Positions 1 to 11,874 of a DNA stretch of 64,000 nt are shown one piece after another (position 1 is the stretch's first letter; each line of letters opens with the position of its first letter). The position numbers were made by a program, and so were the translations under genes. Source of the stretch: Polytrichum commune (taxonomy: Eukaryota > Streptophyta > Polytrichopsida > Polytrichales > Polytrichaceae). Under the pieces are notes generated by a model. The model was given only the letters and a program-made list of their open reading frames with translations, had not been told where the DNA came from and ran no database searches. Location of the stretch: assembly GCA_950295325.1 (NCBI GenBank), contig OX485805.1, positions 19,767,501-19,831,500 on the forward strand, read 5' to 3'.

Positions 1-259
1 TACGCTTGAATCTACTGTGGGTGTAGATTTGAGACCACGAGGGGAGAATGCGGGACGTCCTCGACACGTCAGTATTCTTGTGGAAGCCAATCGGAAGATC
101 CCACGTGGATTTGGGTTGGTGCGTTATAGCGACAAGCAGGAGAATGAGAATCCATCAAGAGTTAGATGGACGGCGACCCCCTCTTCTTCTTCTTCTTTCC
201 TCTTCTTAGACTTAAATTAGCTCTCTACCTAACCCATAAGGTATATGGGTCTACCGTGG

Positions 260-640
260 CGCGTTTTCTTAATCGGACCCTTAGATTTGATTGGTTTTTG
301 GTTCGGTGAGGATCAAAGAGCAAACATCATAAGCACACATGTTTACAAGAGATTGGATTATGTCTTAAAATTTAATAATCACTCTATACTCAATAGTGAA
401 CACAATTGGGAGGACCTATGTATCCAGTTTAGAAGTCACACAAACATGCATTTCCAATAACCATATCTAAAGTAGGGAAGGTCCGATTTTCAGTCTGGTT
501 TTTTTAGATGTTTCATCATAGATTTGTTGATGCAACACGAGTTTTATTGTGTAGATCTAATCGGTAGAAGTTGGAGAACATGACAAACGAACCAAATAAC
601 ACCCACATACTTTAATAGTAACACCTCACTCTACCAACCC
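260..640 (+). repeat. Dispersed repeat, copy 1 (partner at 5770-6020)
   Basis: This segment shares ordered motifs with 5770-6020, including 'gtgaacacaattgggaggac', an 'acaaacatgcat..cca' block, and 'gagaacatgacaa..gaacc' followed by 'acacccacata'. Order and orientation are the same in both places, so they are two copies of one family. Termini and superfamily are not determined. Confidence 0.65.
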
Positions 641-829
641 ACCCAGTCACATATGTGAAAATCCAAATTATGTAGCAACATTCACCTATTGTGAGGATGC
701 TAGCCGGATTTGTAGAGACGACATCAACTTGGGAGCATTAACAACCTACCATACCCCATCTACCCTTCCTAAGATCTCAATGGAGCTTCACCGCCTCTAT
801 AGCAATCACAAAAGTCACATCGGTAGTAA

Positions 830-1175
830 TTAGACTTACACCGTTTATGGCACTTAGTGTCACATGCATAGGAGTCTCACTTACCCTACTTTGAGGCTTA
901 TTGTAGGTTACACTAAATGATCAACAATTTCACTACTAGTGTCATCTCATGATATTTGGCATTCAAGTGCACTTACTAAAATCTTGGGCCTGAGTATGTT
1001 CAATAGTGCTATGAGGTGTATGCCTATGTTACACAATGGTTTACAAGTTCACTAAAGTGTGCACAAATGATACTTGGCATTAGTATGCTCAAGAATATGA
1101 TATTCCTCTTGCATTATACAATGCAAACACATGACACTTGCTATTAGTATGCTAATTGACATCTTCCCCCTACAT
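830..1175 (-). repeat. Dispersed repeat, inverted relative to 36300-36600
   Basis: Motifs such as 'caccgttta', a block reading 'ttgaacatactcatgccaag' on the opposite strand, and 'ggcatgaacctcataacact' recur in reverse complement at 36300-36600. One end reads 'ttaga/tct..caccgttta' in both copies. It looks like a small non-autonomous element; no clear target duplication was found. Confidence 0.6.
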
Positions 1176-2544
1176 TCTAAAACAAAAACTATCATCTCAA
1201 GTATATTAACGTACTTACCCTCTAAATTTACTCATCTTCCAAAAAATTGTTCATTCTAATATTTGTTAAGCTATTTTACAAAAAATCAAATTAACATAAT
1301 ATATAATAGCATGTGTTATATATAAATTACTTATGGATAGAGCCTAATGTAGATCTAAAATATATGTGATGTCTTACAAATATGTTCTACCCTACCTTTC
1401 CTCACGGGTTGTTTCTATGTAAATTGCCAATGAACTCCCCTAGGTTTCATTTGTCTAGGGGGGTGGGAAATGGAGGATCTCGTAGATAGACCCAGCCAAT
1501 GGTTATTGTGCTTGGCTTGCATGCCAACGCTTACCCTTGTTGTGACCTCTAACAAACTGCCACCATGTGCTTGCCCCATTAACAATGGTTAGCAATGTGT
1601 GGTCAAATTTGTAGCAGGCATACAAAGGGTAGTGTTAATGTCATTGTCTTGACATTAAGTTAATTAAATTGAAATAATAATATTTTGTGACATTTAAACA
1701 TTTGGCATTTGACTTTAGGAACATTGAACCCTAGTACACTAAATATACTAAGTAGTGAGGGTGGTACTAATTCAAGTCACATGCACAATCTAGCCAAATC
1801 TCAAAGTTACTGAGGGTTGAAGTTGCTATTGAGTGACACTAAATTCATGAAGAAGGTAGATTCTATGCTCATTTACCATAGATTTCAAGAAATTAGTGCG
1901 TGCCACGTGCTTGTCAATGAATAGTGCCAAGTGTTGAGGTGAACAATGTTCCCTATATCTTTTGGTGGCACTAATTTCATAGCATAAAGGAATTTAGTAT
2001 CACCTTCACTAATTTCCCACACTCACTAAATTGCTAATTTTAGTGTAGTGAACTCCGTATGCTTTGGTAGAACACATTTACATTTGAGTAGATCGGGCAT
2101 GTTCAGTGCATAGAGGATTGGGGTCTATTTCATATCATATATTTTATGCTTTAATAGACCAAGAAGTAAATGGAAGAGCCTGCCTCATTAATGGAAGGGT
2201 CCAAAAGTTTTTATAAAATTTGGAAAATGTTTGAATGTCAAATTATTCTGATGCATTCTATGAAAGGAACGTCTTTAATGTCTTTCTCAATGGAAAGTGC
2301 AAGTGAATTGAGGGGCCCATCTCTTGTAAGATATGAAATGGGCGATTTGTGCAATATGAGTAACAAATATGAATTGTGTACGTAACCATTTTCCTCGTAC
2401 TTTTTGAAGCTCATATGATCTTGTTCATTAGAACTATCATACATCAACTGAAAGGATTTTTATTTCCGCCAAAATTTGGTTGTTTTGCATACAACACCTT
2501 CCATATTCAGTAAGTTTTTGGTGGATGAATGAAGATTAGTACCA

Positions 2545-2665
2545 TTTAAACCATATTGATACTAGGGTGATTTTACCTAGGTATGGAATCTATTGCATAA
2601 CACATAGACCCATATGGTATTGAATAACAAAAAGTTCATCAAATACCATACCAAAGTGGTATTAA
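2545..2665 (+). repeat. MITE-like repeat, inverted relative to 24640-24830
   Basis: The block 'ccatattgatactagggtga' followed by 'catagaccc' and 'ataccataccaaag' is matched in reverse complement at about 24640-24830. The two are probably members of one small element family. Termini are not resolved. Confidence 0.55.
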
Positions 2666-2679
2666 AAAGGGTGAAATTT

Positions 2680-3180
2680 GCATCAGTGTCTGGGGAAATC
2701 TTTGGACACAATTAGTCGATATCCTAGTGTTTCCAAATCCAACATGTTACATGTGACATCTTTCAGTTTATCGTTGTTTAATTGGGAATCATTCTATAAA
2801 TTCCTCTAAAATGATTGGAAAATTTCATGTAAGTCTTGAAGTTCAACCGGATATTTCTCAAAACTCAATTGGTTCATCTGTAACTAACAACCGATTCTCC
2901 CTGTTCATTGATCCTCATTATAGATATTCGAGTGGTAAAAGGAAAAGAAAAAAAGACGATACGAATCAAGCATTGGTGCAAACCAATGTCTAGGGAAATT
3001 TTGGGCATAATCGATCAAAATCCAAGAGTTTACAAGCCCATCTAGTTTAATGCTGTGATCTTTTGGCATTTCCTTATTAATTTGAGGTAAATACGGTAGA
3101 TTCCTCTAAAACGATTGGCAATTTTCATGAAGTCTGGAACTTCAAACCAGTTATTTCTCAAACACACCTGGTTCATCTAT
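2680..3180 (+). repeat. Two direct copies of the most abundant dispersed repeat
   Basis: Two copies lie head to tail (about 2680-2905 and 2990-3180). The shared order is a 'tcgatatcctagtgtttcca' block, 'gtgatcttt', 'attcctctaaaatgattgg', 'cttgaacttcaacc' and 'ctggttcatctgtaactag'. Further copies lie at 51990-52510 and 53285-53490, and an inverted one at 25550-25685. No coding capacity is visible. Confidence 0.7.
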
Positions 3181-3185
3181 AACTG

Positions 3186-3503
3186 CACTAAATAAGATAT
3201 TCAGTGTTTGATTATATTCAGTGTTGTTACCACCCTACCCTACTCAACACTAATTTTCAATTCCTTAATGATTAATGTTAGATATAAATGTGTTTCTACC
3301 TTCCCTGCTGCCACCTCCCTTATTATATCCATTTTTTCATATCCTTACTAACACTAAATTCAAACATGTAACTTTCACATATTACCATAGTTGATATTTG
3401 GTGTTTGAGTTTACATGTAATGTTACTTACTTTCATAGGGTTATTGATATTTAGTGTATGCTATCATATTTAGTGTATCAAACACTAAACATCCTATTTA
3501 GTG
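3186..3503 (-). mobile_element. Non-autonomous CACTA-type element, copy 1
   Basis: The element begins CACTAAATA and ends TATTTAGTG. Its terminal repeats run about 27 bp inward, as in CACTA (En/Spm) elements. It is homologous over its whole length, in inverted orientation, to 18442-18772; both carry a 'taccaccctacc' block, 'caacactaattt' and the 'catgtaacttt' region. A 3-bp target duplication is not clear here (ctg versus tag), unlike the partner copy. It ends about 230 bp upstream of the GET2-like start codon. Confidence 0.65.
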
Positions 3504-3732
3504 TAGCGGTCGGTTCATTGGTGGTAAAAGAGTGAAGAGGGGAGTCTCCCATTTATGGGAATAACTTCCCATTTGACAAGTGTGAAGAAGAGGAAAGGTG
3601 ACAGGCAACTGGCAATACTTAACAATTCTCCGATTCATCAAGACCCATTCAAGCCAATGTTCTTTCGTTCTTTTTAGACGGCTTTCTAGGGTTTCACTAT
3701 CTTGCGCACCTTGCCAACGCTGCGAGGGAGCT

Positions 3733-5345
3733 ATGGAGGAGGCCGTGATGGATCAAAGCGTTCCTAACGGAGAGGCAGGTGGAGTGGCCACTACCAGCGG
3801 GAGGAGCGGCATGAGTCAGAAGGAATTACGCGAGTTGCGCAGGAAAAAGATCATGGAGCGGGGTCGCGATCGACTGGCCTACATCACTGGCGAGGTCAAG
3901 ACGTTGCCTCCGACTGCTGCAGGTTCCAATCCCGGAGAGACGGGTCTGAAGACCCTGGCTAATCCAGGGGAGCTTCCGGTCTCGGACTTTACCTTTGAAG
4001 GTATGCAATTTGCCGGAATTACGGTTTCAGTTTCTTTCGTTTGGAAGTGGAGTGAGGACCCTGATTGCTCGATACGCTTTTTTTTTTGTTTTTGTTTGCT
4101 TTTTATCAATTGTGATTGCCATCATGGGATTCACTTCCTTCGGGAGCCGATCGCTCTGGCGGAATGCAATTGACAAATGCAGGCAGATGTGCTGTTGCAG
4201 AATTAGGGTTGGATTTGATTAGTTAAGAGCAAATAAGTGTTAAGTTTTTTGTTGCGGCAATGGGAAGTAGTGTGCTGATATTGCATTTGTTCGAATCAAA
4301 TCCTGGCATTATTCATCAATCTTTGCCCTGATTGCGGTTTTGGATACATGGACAATGCTCCTTTGCAATGGGAGGTACTTGTAGCGTGCTGATGTTGCAA
4401 TTGTTTGAATCAAATTCTGGCATTGTATTTTAATCTTTGCGCTTTAATGTAGCTGGTGGACGAGATTGGGATCGATCGACTATGTGATGTTTCTGAAGTC
4501 TAGTTTTGTATTGGACCATGCAGCAAAGTGAATCATAATTGTGGCCACTGTATCAAGGATACCCTGGGGTCCTATCAAAGTTTAGATATTGGCAAAGTCT
4601 GTTGTTCTTGCTTCAAAATGAAGATATTTACTGATTCGAACAGAAACTGAATGGTATGTTGATTGCAGAGCCTCCGGCTACGACAAGTCCCGCATTCGAT
4701 ACAACTGGAATCTCTGAAAGATTGACCAATGTCAAGGCTGAGTTAGAATCTCTTGATGCCACGCAACCTGACATTTTACTAGAGCCCCTACCAACGTCAA
4801 CCTCCCCTCCTGAATTCCCAATCTCTCAACAACATGTAGAATATGCTACACCAACGACTAGTGAAGCTGCTACTTCATCCAATGCCTGGCCAAAATTTTC
4901 TTACATTGCCTTGAGTAAATCGGTTGACCTCACCACATCAATTCGTGCTCTTCTTGCATTCGTACTTGCAGTATTACTGGCTATCAATTGGACATATTTA
5001 CAATGCCAGCAGCCATTGGGAGTTGGAAAGATGACATACGTTCCAAGGTGGCCTGTCCTTATGGTGTTTATCACCGACGTGACTCTGGTGGTCGGAGCAT
5101 TACTAGTAGGATTTGTTAAAATTGAGAATGCGAAGGGTGATTTGACAGTGTGTCGAGAACCAGACCTTGACAAGCTTTCAGCTATGAGCTCTATGTTGGA
5201 AGGTGCATTAGACCTTAGTCTGCTGGTTACAAAAGCCAGCACTGGTCTTTTTGCTGACATGTGTATTTACTTGGTCACAATCGTGTGTGCTGTTTCTCTT
5301 CAGGAGCACTTTCGCCCCTCTATTTGTTCTTACATCATCAGATAG
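3733..5345 (+). CDS. GET2/CAMLG-like subunit of the tail-anchored-protein receptor
   Basis: Proposed CDS is join(3733..4000,4669..5345), 314 aa, with a phase-1 intron and canonical gt/ag ends. Residues 35-53 hold a strongly basic patch (LRRKKIMERGRDRLAYITG). This matches the N-terminal cytosolic motif by which GET2/CAMLG proteins, including the plant GET1-interacting protein, bind the ATPase GET3. A Ser/Thr/Pro-rich linker follows. Three hydrophobic segments lie near residues 182-201, 217-238 and 283-300, so the three-membrane-span, C-terminal layout of the family is present. By family knowledge it acts at the ER membrane with GET1 to insert tail-anchored proteins. The start at 3733 was chosen because the frame upstream is unlike the family. 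An AATAAA lies at 5359-5364, just after the stop. The family is short and poorly conserved, so the call rests on the basic motif plus topology. Confidence 0.75.
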
Positions 5346-5769
5346 CAGATTCTTATGTAATAAAAGGTGACACTTGCTTTTCACTGAAGCTGGGCACACA
5401 TACCCTTGCATAACCTCTTTTTCTCTACTGTGTCATTTCTTATAAGGATCATGCTAATTTTAGATTTTTATTATTTTATTTTTATTATTCCTGATTTTTC
5501 CTGTTCATCTTAAACAACAGTTCAAACGTTTTGACATAAGAACTCATGATGGCATCCTGTTCATCAACCTTATCCTCATGTGTTTTTGCCTCAATTTTAT
5601 CATCTGTTTGATAATGCGATTCTCAATTTGCAAATCATGAGGTGCCAGTTTCAAGTTCTTCACTGCTGCCTGCCCATTGTATATTTGCTATTTCACTTGC
5701 ACCTGCATTTGTTGAAGGAATAATGTTGCCAGGCGTTGGGAGTGTGCACATTAAAATGTATATGATGCT

Positions 5770-6020
5770 TTTGATTAACACTGTAAAGACACATGTTTAA
5801 AAAAGGCATTGGACTTTATCTTCAAATTTTGATCATTACACATTCAGTAGTGAACACAATTGGGAGGACCTTTGCGTATTTAGCTAAGAATTCAACAAAC
5901 ATGCATCTCCATTAACCATAACTAAATCAGGGAGGTCCTGTTTTCTAAATCTAGTTTCATTTTGTAAATCTAGTGGAGAACATGACAAGTGAACCAAATT
6001 ACACCCACATACCTTAGATT
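5770..6020 (+). repeat. Dispersed repeat, copy 2 (partner at 260-640)
   Basis: Same orientation and motif order as 260-640. It lies in the 2.5-kb gap between the GET2-like gene and Bud32. The rest of that gap (5346-7871) holds a TATA-box region near 6.1 kb and a MITE near 7.0 kb; nothing else is recognised. Confidence 0.65.
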
Positions 6021-6118
6021 TTTGCAGGCCTCAAGACTGAAAAAATTAGTATGTTGGGATTGGGCTCAATAGTGAGGAGACACCCCCAGTTATCCATTGA
6101 TGAATATGCCATAAACTG

Positions 6119-6323
6119 TATATAAAGTGGTGCTCTACAGCCACCTCTCTTCATCTCTATTGCTCATCTCCAAGCTGCTGTTTGCAACTTGGTCTTTCTT
6201 TCTGTCTGCGCTTGAGGGATTTGCAGGTTATTCTCCAGTTCATTGGCTGTTAAGGTGGAGTTCATGGGGGATTCGTGGCTGGATCCTCCATTAGGCAATA
6301 ATTCATTTCATTTGTGGGACAGG
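6119..6323 (+). promoter_or_regulatory. TATA box with downstream leader and a short first-exon-like ORF
   Basis: TATATAAAG at 6119-6127 is followed by a pyrimidine-rich leader (about 6140-6210). An ATG at 6264 starts a 20-codon frame (MGDSWLDPPLG...) that runs to a good donor, ag|gttagt, at about 6321. No matching downstream exon was recognised before the minus-strand Bud32 gene. It may be a promoter for a non-coding or orphan transcript, or a gene remnant. Confidence 0.35.
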
Positions 6324-6864
6324 TTAGTTGCTTTTACAGTATCAGGCTCTGCTCTGCTAGGGACTCTGCTTGATGCAATATACTTTTGTGCTTCACTTTT
6401 GTTAAGGTATAGGATGTTCAGTTGTTTCTCGATCCTCTTTCCCCCTTTCTTGCATAGTCTTGCTGTCTTTGGTATCATGCATTTACCTTCCTAGGCCATT
6501 TGTTCTTTTCCTTGTAATCCGGAAATTTTGGTATTCACCATCAAGGGTAGGATGAATGGGACTTTAATGTGATTAGTATGCTGTTCTACTTATGTCATGT
6601 TGTCCATTTGGCCTTGTGAAAGAGTTGCTATCCTGAGCAAGCAATAGCATAAGTCACTGGTCACTGCAAGGTTTTTTTGCTTAGTATAGGAATGCAATAT
6701 CAATCTTCCAACCCAAAATTGCTGGACTTTGCTCAGGTCAATATCGACAGGTAGTGATTGCACAGAACACAAGTCAACTTCAAAATGGCGAGTGAGTTGC
6801 ATAAATGGTAATCAGCCGTCCACCAGGGGTCTTCTGTAGTACTTGGTAGTAAGGCTTTGAGCAA

Positions 6865-7190
6865 TAGAGCTATCCTTTAACCCCATGGAACTTTTGGTAA
6901 GAACTTGGTTGTTTTGCATATAACACCTTCCATATTTGATGAGGTTTCAGTGCATGTTTGGACTTAGTGTGGAGGTTTTTATGAGGAACATTCTATATTG
7001 GTCCAAGGGGTGCTCAAATGAGTTTGGCCCTCACTATACCAAACTAGGTTGCTCTCCATTCACATTCAAATAAAACCTCCAAGCATGCACCACAATTGGA
7101 AAAAAATTATTGACATTGTATGCAAAACAACCAATGGGAAATCATAGGGATCAACTCCCTACGAAAAGTCCCATTGTAACTCTAACAGAC
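6865..7190. mobile_element. MITE of the intron-rich family, copy 1
   Basis: About 330 bp with imperfect inverted ends. The left arm reads 'tatcctttaac..catgg', then 'ggttgttttgcata'. The right arm reads 'tatgcaaaacaacc', then 'gaaaagtcccattgtaactc'. The 'ccaagcatgca' subterminal motif is shared with copies at 9062-9410, 58913-59310 and 63376-63715. No ORF. This copy lies just downstream of Bud32; the others are inside introns. Confidence 0.7.
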
Positions 7191-7871
7191 TGATGAGTAA
7201 AACGAAATTCCCAATCACAAGGTAGAATGTTACAAGGTGCTTATAGAGCTAGGGCTCGACCTTCAAAGGTAATAATAGACATGCAGCAATAGATTTAAGT
7301 ATAATTCCAACAGTATGCCACTTTCATGCCCCATGGGCAAATCTTTGTTACAAGGATTGGATTGTGAATCATGCAACTTGTCAAATACAATTTCCTCTTC
7401 GTCAAAGCACCAATTTATATCATATAAACCAAAATCTTGAGTTCTACTTTTTGCACACCCAATCCTGAAGAAGCACAGTATGTCATGTTTTATCAGGCTT
7501 CACAGACACACAACAGTATGTGTAACTCTACATAATGGCAAGTTCATTAGTCATGCTTCAACATCTGTCATATACTTTTCATCATAATCTCTTTGGAGAA
7601 AATCAAAACCTATGACTAGCACTTTATGTCTCTGACTCCAATATTGGGTTTAATGGCTATTTTGATGCGCCATTCATCACATGAACCTAGCAACAAAGGT
7701 GATGCTTTATTCAAACAGCTTGTCCAAGAATGAAGGGAAGCTTGTGTATGTAAATCAGCAGCAAAGTGAATAGCTCATGACAGAACTGCAGAGAAATTGA
7801 GGAGTCTCACCCAAAAACAGTACCAAGATTTTCATGTCAACCTAGATGTCACTTCATGACTGGCCTGGTGC

Positions 7872-10684
7872 CTACCCAACCATAACTCGCTTCCTCCCAC
7901 GTAATCGTACTGCAAACAAAACATGTCCAGCATGGTTTTGAAGTATCAGCTTCAAAAGAGAAATAAAGAGTAGTGAAGTGCTAAATGGTCACTGGAGTAT
8001 CATCTAAAACTGCATACAAAAGGAAGTGGATTCCACTCAGAATATTGAAAGAAGAAAAACAAAAATTGTATCATATTCGTGACCAGCCACATTTAAGCTG
8101 TTTCAATAACCTAAGAATTTCAAAAGGAAAGATGGCTAACCAGCTGCAAGTTTGTTGTAAGTGGAACTCCAGTACTTGGATGATGAATTGTATGCAGCTA
8201 ATACAAGTCCATTCTGTAGAATACAACAAGCAGACAACTACTCAGGCTGTTCCAGATGCAGAACTACATGGATTGAAATATGGATCCTTCTCCAATACCT
8301 CCAGTCAATAATGTTCACAACCTGATGTGCTTGGAAAAGAGATAAGAATCAAAAAGAAAAGTACAAAAATTCCAAAATTCCAAAATACTAACCATATCGC
8401 CAACCATGGAGTGCATGGCAGTAAATGCACGTTCCAAGACATAAAGGTCCACAGCTTTGTCCTCTGGCAAGGTTGAGTTATAACCCAGGCCAAAATCTAG
8501 TAGAACCTGCTTTAGGCAAAGCACAATCACAGGTCCAATATCAATTGACCAAGCCCCTATAACAATATGAGCTGCTACTCAACATTTCTCCAGAAAGATC
8601 CAAACAAGAGGTAAGAGAAAAAATATAAATAAACTAAGCTATGGTTCTTATACATTACTGTTGAAATCATTCAGCTACAGATTGTTTTAGCTATTGACCC
8701 AGTGTGTCCTAATCTTCAGGACCACACTATGAGGTTTTCAGAACTGAGGGTGGAAAGGTTGAGCCTAAAATGAAGATCTCACTGATAGCGACTTTATTGC
8801 AACAAAACATAAATGGCATTATTCAGCAGCTAAGACTTTTACCAACAACTTTAAATGTCATTGTTGAGGAAATATCAGAACATTTGCACTAAGGGTGGGA
8901 AGCTTGAGTCTAAATTTGAGGCTTGTGCCTTCTACAGCAAAATATTTTACCACACACTTTAGTGGCACCAGTACCATTACCAACTTCACACTTGGCAGGA
9001 TGGTTACCTACTTGCAACTTCGAGAAGTTTTAACCAGAGTCTTGATACAATATGATTTCTATTAGAGTTGTCCTTCAAATGAGTGGGACTTTTTCGTCGG
9101 GAATTGGTCCCCTATGATTTTCCATTGGTTGTTTTGCATACAATGTCAATTATTTCTTTCCAGATGTGATGCATACTAGGAGGCAGTGTTTGAATTTGAA
9201 CGAAGAGCAACCTCTTGAGGGCCAAACTCACTTTAGCACCTCTTGAGATGGCAATGTGAGTTTGACCCTTTATGAAAGGATATAGAATGTTCATCATTCA
9301 AACCTACACACTACCTCCAAGCATGCACTGAAACCTTACTGCACATGGATGCAAAACAACCAATTCCTGAGCAAAAGTCATGTTGAGTTAGAGGATGATT
9401 CGATTGTAGAACCCTTGTACAGAACATTTTTATTATGATATGACATCTGGCATGCATTTTGAGAAGGTTAAAAAGTAAAATGCTTGTCCTTACCAGTCGG
9501 CCTGTTTTGGCACAGAGAATCATGTTGGATGTGGTAAGATCACCATGAATCAGGCCACCATCATGCAGTTTTGCAACTGCTCTTCCTATCTGACTTGCTA
9601 GCTCCTCTAGCTTGCCATCTGTAAAACATATCCAGCACACAAAGCATCACAATGGCTGTCAGAAAAAGAAAAAGAAAAAGAAAAAAACCAAGCTAAGAAA
9701 GGTCAATAATACTGGAAACTTTCATACCAGAGGATGGGATAGGTGTTGACTGCAACAAAATATCTTTCACCAGAGGTCCTTCTACAAACTCAAATGTGAG
9801 AGACCGTGTCACGGAATCCAGTGCGTACAAGGCAGGAGTCGCAACCCCAAGTTTGCGTGCTTTTGCTAGAGTGCGAGCCTCCTGCAGTAACCACAACATG
9901 GAGAGTAAGGAAGTCAGAATAATTAAAATGACTGGTTCTTGAAGCAGAGGATCAAAGTGAGGAACTAGGAATTTCTAATGGCTTCGAATAGATTCTTGTG
10001 CTTGGTTTTGGGCGTTCTGAAGCATCTTCAAGTTCCCCTGAATATCGAAACATACGAAATTGCAGGTCCTCCATTCCTGTGATTATTTTTTGCGTTAACA
10101 TATAACCTTCACTAAGAAAATTCAACAAAATTGATGAGCGGGAAACCATGGATTTCACATTAAACATGACATATGAACCACCCTCATTGCCACCTGCTTC
10201 AGAGACACCTTCCAAGCTAGAAATCCACCTTTGAGGTACCATGCCCACCTTTCGTCCACAAATATACATGACTCTAATTTAAGGAAATTATCAAAATCAA
10301 AATTAGGGTTTAGGGTTTTAAGAGCGCACATACCCCATAGAGACGCCTCTGAGTGAGTTTGGCGTCCAGGACTGAATGTCGATACTTCTTTGAGAATCTC
10401 TCCTTCACCACCACCTTCCTTCCCATGAAAGTGCTCTCATACACACGCTGCCGACAAAAAAAACTCATCATAATCCATGGCTCTTAAAAATCTCCACTCA
10501 AGACTTTAGAAATGTACGTGATGAACCACAAATGCAATTTTTTGGTTAGTTATTGATTATCGGAGGGACAGAGAGGAGGGTAAGCAAACCCTACAGCTTC
10601 GGCTCCCTGCTTGTAAATGGGCAATGCAGGAGCTGGTGCCTGTTCATCCTTATTGCCATCTGCCAAATCTGCAACTGACTCCAT
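7872..10684 (-). CDS. BUD32: Bud32/PRPK (TP53RK) atypical kinase of the KEOPS complex
   Basis: Seven exons give an uninterrupted 235-aa protein: complement(join(7872..7909,8141..8213,8393..8506,9494..9618,9728..9881,10334..10447,10595..10684)). All phases agree and all borders are GT-AG. Visible features are QGAEA (26-30), the ATP-binding lysine in VVVKERF (K45), the helix glutamate in EARTL (about 69), the catalytic loop IHGDLTTSN (143-151; D146), DFG (165-167), the [15 protein letters not shown] stretch, and the conserved basic C-terminus RGRKRVMVG. Family knowledge: KEOPS with Kae1 makes t6A on ANN-decoding tRNAs, and Bud32 acts mainly as its ATPase. The length fits the small family size (about 225-260 aa). 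The 985-bp intron between exons 4 and 5 contains a MITE, and a telobox-like tract sits just inside intron 2. The start gives the standard short N-terminus directly before the glycine-rich segment. Confidence 0.95.
9062..9410. mobile_element. MITE copy 2, inside a Bud32 intron
   Basis: Termini 'tccttcaaatgagtgggact' and 'aaaagtcatgttgagttaga' are inverted relatives of the ends of 6865-7190. The inner motifs 'ttggttgttttgcata' and 'gatgcaaaacaaccaa' are also conserved. It sits within the intron at 8507-9493. Confidence 0.72.
10303..10319 (-). promoter_or_regulatory. Double telobox-like motif
   Basis: TTAGGGTTTAGGGTTTT lies about 15 bp inside intron 2 of Bud32; on the coding strand it reads as AAACCCTAA-type repeats. 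Teloboxes near the 5' ends of plant genes are known cis elements of translation-related genes. The regulatory role here is inferred. Confidence 0.35.
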
Positions 10685-11242
10685 AACAATTTTGAGCCTA
10701 CTCACTAACGATCAAATTTGATGAACAAAACTACTTATCTGGTATTTCTTCTTCTGCTTCTTTTAGCTCCAGGGCAGAAGAACCATTTCTACTAAATACT
10801 TTTCCAAGTTCAAGTGCTCCAAGAAAATTAATGCAAGTTAGTTAAGTAGGTGTAATGCATCCTGGAAAAAGCCTGATTGCAATGACTCTGACATTAGCTC
10901 CTCCAATACACCGATTATTGTGTCGAATCACCGTATCACGCAAAACCCAACAACGTAATTAAGTTGCGGAGCTCAAGTTTCAAAGGCAGGCGATAGATAC
11001 TTATTAAAACCTGACTTGGAAAACCCAGGTTTCAGTAAAAACTGAAGGCAAAGCCGGGTTTTTCAGCATTTGGATTTTCCAGTGGATCCCAAGATGAGGC
11101 TCAGTTGTGGGAATTTAATGATCTGTTGCATTCGGAAGTAACCTACTACCTTCAAATCATATGAATATGCTGGAAATTTAGTACTGGTATTTCAAACAAG
11201 TAGGATATGTACCTATATGTTAGAAATCATTATAGGTGTACT
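10685..11242. other. Upstream region of Bud32
   Basis: About 560 bp of non-coding DNA before the hAT-type element. It should hold the Bud32 promoter and 5' leader, but I see no clear TATA box. Confidence 0.3.
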
Positions 11243-11250
11243 GCCCACCT

Positions 11251-11866
11251 CAGTGCTCAAAATTGAAGTCTTCAGTGCCCTTCAAATGGGTTTTGGGACT
11301 TCAAAAAATACCTCAAGGAAAACAACCCTTCAAAACATAATCCTCATGTCTAAGTGCTCCTGTCACTTGAAGTGCTGGATAAATAGTACCCTTCAAGTAC
11401 TGTTCATCATCTCAAGTAGATGTTTAACTCCGGTTGTCTAACTTTGGGCTCCAGATCTCAGATCCAGATGGGAATTAGTTCAAAACTTGAGAATTCCGAT
11501 TCCCGAATGATTCAGCTTCCAAGTTCCGGTGGTTTGAACTTTGAAGCTTCCGATCAGTTAGACCAATCAAGCTTCTGATTCAGCCTCGTGCAGCTTATAC
11601 TTTCTAAGTTTCTCTTAAACTTCAAAGTTTCGGTGATCTGGGACCACTTAAGCTTCTGATTCAATCTGGTGCAGCTTATACAAATCCTTTCGGTGCAACT
11701 AGAAGCATGTACCATGCAAATCATGCATAATTTTAATATAAGTTTTATACTTCTTTGAAATTTTTCCATTGACGTCCTAGATTTAGATATGCCCTTTAAT
11801 TGCAATGCTAAAATTTCAGAGCCCTTCAAAATGAAATTCATATGAGGGCTTCAATTTTGAGCACTG
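11251..11866. mobile_element. Non-autonomous hAT-type transposon with 8-bp target duplication
   Basis: 616 bp, bounded by inverted termini CAGTGCTCAAAATTGAAG and CTTCAATTTTGAGCACTG. It is flanked by a perfect 8-bp direct repeat, gcccacct, at 11243-11250 and 11867-11874. Eight-bp duplications with CAG-type termini are the hAT signature. No transposase is visible. The interior has its own short repeats ('accaatcaagcttctgatt'-like blocks near 11570 and 11650). A degraded relative lies at about 52740-52920. Confidence 0.85.
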
Positions 11867-11874
11867 GCCCACCT

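Larger units (their letters stand above)
1..3732. other. Gene-free flank made of degraded repeats
   Basis: I see no convincing gene here. Short open frames at 17-220, 245-460, 2170-2385 and 2811-2993 lack recognisable domains and overlap dispersed repeats. Repeat segments recognised by internal comparison are listed separately (about 260-640, 830-1175, 2545-2665, 2680-3180 and 3186-3503). The rest is AT-rich and unassigned. Confidence 0.6.

Noticed and set aside
17-220. 67-codon ORF at the window start
   Set aside because: No ATG at its start, ends in a serine/phenylalanine low-complexity run, no domain; could be the edge of something outside the window.
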